46,411 bases of DNA. Source: a virus. Every line of letters begins with the position of its first letter. The first letter of the stretch is position 1. A model generated the notes under the pieces. It did no database searches, was not told the DNA's origin, and saw only the letters and a program-made list of their open reading frames with translations. The stretch is taken from positions 1 through 46,411 of IMG/VR virus record IMGVR_UViG_3300042326_001103. One strand, 5' to 3'. Position numbers and translations under genes: made by a program. Shown here one piece after another: positions 45,402 through 46,411 of this stretch.

Positions 45402-46411
45402 ATGGAACTGCGCCCCTACCAAAACCAGCTTGCTCAGGATATCCGCTCTGCGTTCGGGTCTGGCGCCAAACGGCCGCTGGCGGTAAGCCCCACTGGATCC
45501 GGCAAGACGGTCCTCTTCAGTTACATCACCTCGCAGGTCCTGCAACGCGGATCCCGGGTGATTATCGTGGCGCATCGGAAGGAAATCCTTGAGCAGATCG
45601 GCGCCACGCTGAAGCGCGTCAACGTGCCGCACGGATTCATCCAGTCCGGAAAATTCATGGCTCAACAATCTGCCATGGTCGCCTCGATCCAGACGCTCGC
45701 CCGCCGGTTCGACAAAGTCCCCGAACCCGACCTGGTCATCATCGACGAGGCGCATCACGCGGTCTCGAAGTCCTACATCGAGATGTTCGCGACCTGGCCG
45801 AAAGCTAAGTTCATCGGCGTCACGGCGACCCCAGAGCGTCTCGACGGCAAAGGTCTCGGTGCCGTGTTCGATCGCATGGTCATGGGGCCTACCGTGGGCT
45901 GGCTCATCGACAACGGATTCCTTGCCCGGCCGGTCTACTACGCTCCCCGGGAGGCTGTGGATCTCTCAAGCGTCTCGAAGCTCGCCGGCGATTACAATCT
46001 CGGTGAGGCGGCCGAGGTAATCGACACCCCAAAAATAACCGGCGACGCGGTAACGCACTACCGGCGCTTTTGCCCAAACCAGCGGGCGGTGGCCTTCTGC
46101 ATCTCCGTCGCTCACTCGCAGCACGTTGCGGCACAGTTTGAAGCCGCTGGCGTCCCGGCAGCGTCGATCGACGGCCAGCTGGATCAGGAAACCCGCAAGA
46201 AGCGCGTGGAAGACCTGACAGCCGGCCGGATCCTGGTTCTGACCAGCTGCGAGTTGATCTCCGAGGGGTTCGATCTCCCCACGGTCAACGCGGCTATTCT
46301 TCTTCGGCCCACTCATTCGTTGTCCATGCACTTGCAGCAGCTGGGTCGTGCTCTCAGACCCTACCCCGGCAAGACTCACGCTGTCATCCTCGACCACGTA
46401 GGAAACTGCCT
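45402..46411 (+). CDS. Superfamily 2 DNA/RNA helicase, N-terminal part (continues at 1-563)
   Basis: Runs off the right end; the same frame resumes at base 3 of the window. Starts MELRPYQNQLAQDIRSAFGS, with Walker A SPTGSGKT at residues 29-36, DEAH at 115-118, VTATPERLDG (motif III-like) shortly after, and CISVAHSQHVAAQF starting the second RecA-like lobe. The complete protein is 460 residues. It is transcribed divergently from the RHH regulator, with a promoter-like box very near the ATG. It resembles small phage-encoded DEAD/DEAH helicases associated with nucleases. Confidence 0.9.
   Translation, partial: MELRPYQNQLAQDIRSAFGSGAKRPLAVSPTGSGKTVLFSYITSQVLQRGSRVIIVAHRKEILEQIGATLKRVNVPHGFIQSGKFMAQQSAMVASIQTLARRFDKVPEPDLVIIDEAHHAVSKSYIEMFATWPKAKFIGVTATPERLDGKGLGAVFDRMVMGPTVGWLIDNGFLARPVYYAPREAVDLSSVSKLAGDYNLGEAAEVIDTPKITGDAVTHYRRFCPNQRAVAFCISVAHSQHVAAQFEAAGVPAASIDGQLDQETRKKRVEDLTAGRILVLTSCELISEGFDLPTVNAAILLRPTHSLSMHLQQLGRALRPYPGKTHAVILDHVGNC
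46222..46411. repeat. Terminal redundancy, right copy
   Basis: The 190 bases repeat those at the start of the window with a single difference at 46349 (T instead of C), silent in the helicase frame. The mismatch may be strain variation in the sampled population or a read error. Confidence 0.95.

Noticed and set aside
1-46411. The 190-base terminal repeat as a physical direct terminal repeat of T7 type
   Set aside because: It interrupts a helicase gene and contains a mismatch; a circular assembly overlap is simpler.
1-46411. tRNA genes, CRISPR arrays, insertion sequences, integrase
   Set aside because: None could be recognised on reading the sequence; this is a negative by eye, not by a dedicated search.

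Overview
The window reads as a complete, circularly mapping genome of a tailed bacteriophage (about 46.2 kb, high GC). Bases 1-190 recur at 46222-46411 with one silent mismatch, and a helicase gene runs off the right end and back onto the left, so the contig ends are an arbitrary cut in a circular or circularly permuted molecule. There is a terminase, portal, scaffold-like protein and major capsid candidate, and a short-tail style set (propeller-like tail protein, adaptor candidate, three ejection-protein candidates, one of 2470 residues). No sheath, tape measure or tail-tube protein was recognised, so a podovirus-like virion is inferred. No integrase, DNA polymerase, RNA polymerase, tRNA or CRISPR was seen. 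The host cannot be read directly. The SSB sequence, the high GC and the scarcity of Shine-Dalgarno sites are compatible with a Verrucomicrobia/Planctomycetes-like host; this is inference.

Layout. (1) 45.4 kb through the junction to 4.2 kb, plus strand: superfamily 2 helicase, VRR-NUC nuclease, primase-helicase and small genes, closed by a clear terminator at 4204-4229. (2) 4.2-5.3 kb: a mostly non-coding regulatory or origin-like stretch with repeats and G-runs, plus one minus-strand gene. (3) 5.3-10.3 kb, plus strand: 37-residue membrane peptide, MoxR/CobS-like AAA+ ATPase and partner, small conserved phage proteins, a transglycosylase-type endolysin and an HU-like protein, closed by a terminator at 10314-10348. 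(4) 15.4 to 10.4 kb, minus strand: RecT annealing protein, RecE-like exonuclease, then many tiny DNA-binding, coiled-coil and zinc-binding genes. (5) 32.3 to 15.5 kb, minus strand: tail and ejection proteins. (6) 32.4-39.0 kb, plus strand: large terminase, SSB, two small genes, portal, small gene, scaffold-like protein. (7) 45.3 to 39.0 kb, minus strand: ribbon-helix-helix regulator, major capsid candidate, S74-type tail fibre, lysis-associated membrane proteins and lipoprotein.

How the genes may work together: the replication block supplies unwinding, priming and single-strand annealing/resection (SSB, RecT, RecE-like, VRR-NUC) and must borrow a host polymerase. Many genes are joined by 4-base NTGA stop/start overlaps and few have a Shine-Dalgarno site, pointing to termination-reinitiation. 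Promoter-like TTGAC(G/A) boxes lie so close to several ATGs (RecT, 3404, helicase) that leaderless transcripts are possible. A palindrome made of two overlapping -35 boxes separates the RHH regulator from the helicase.

The most striking items are a probable overprinted small gene inside the 2470-residue ejection protein gene (21137-21274), FCCH-like repeats interspersed in the tail-spike and shared with its neighbour, the AAA+ module, and the regulatory architecture.
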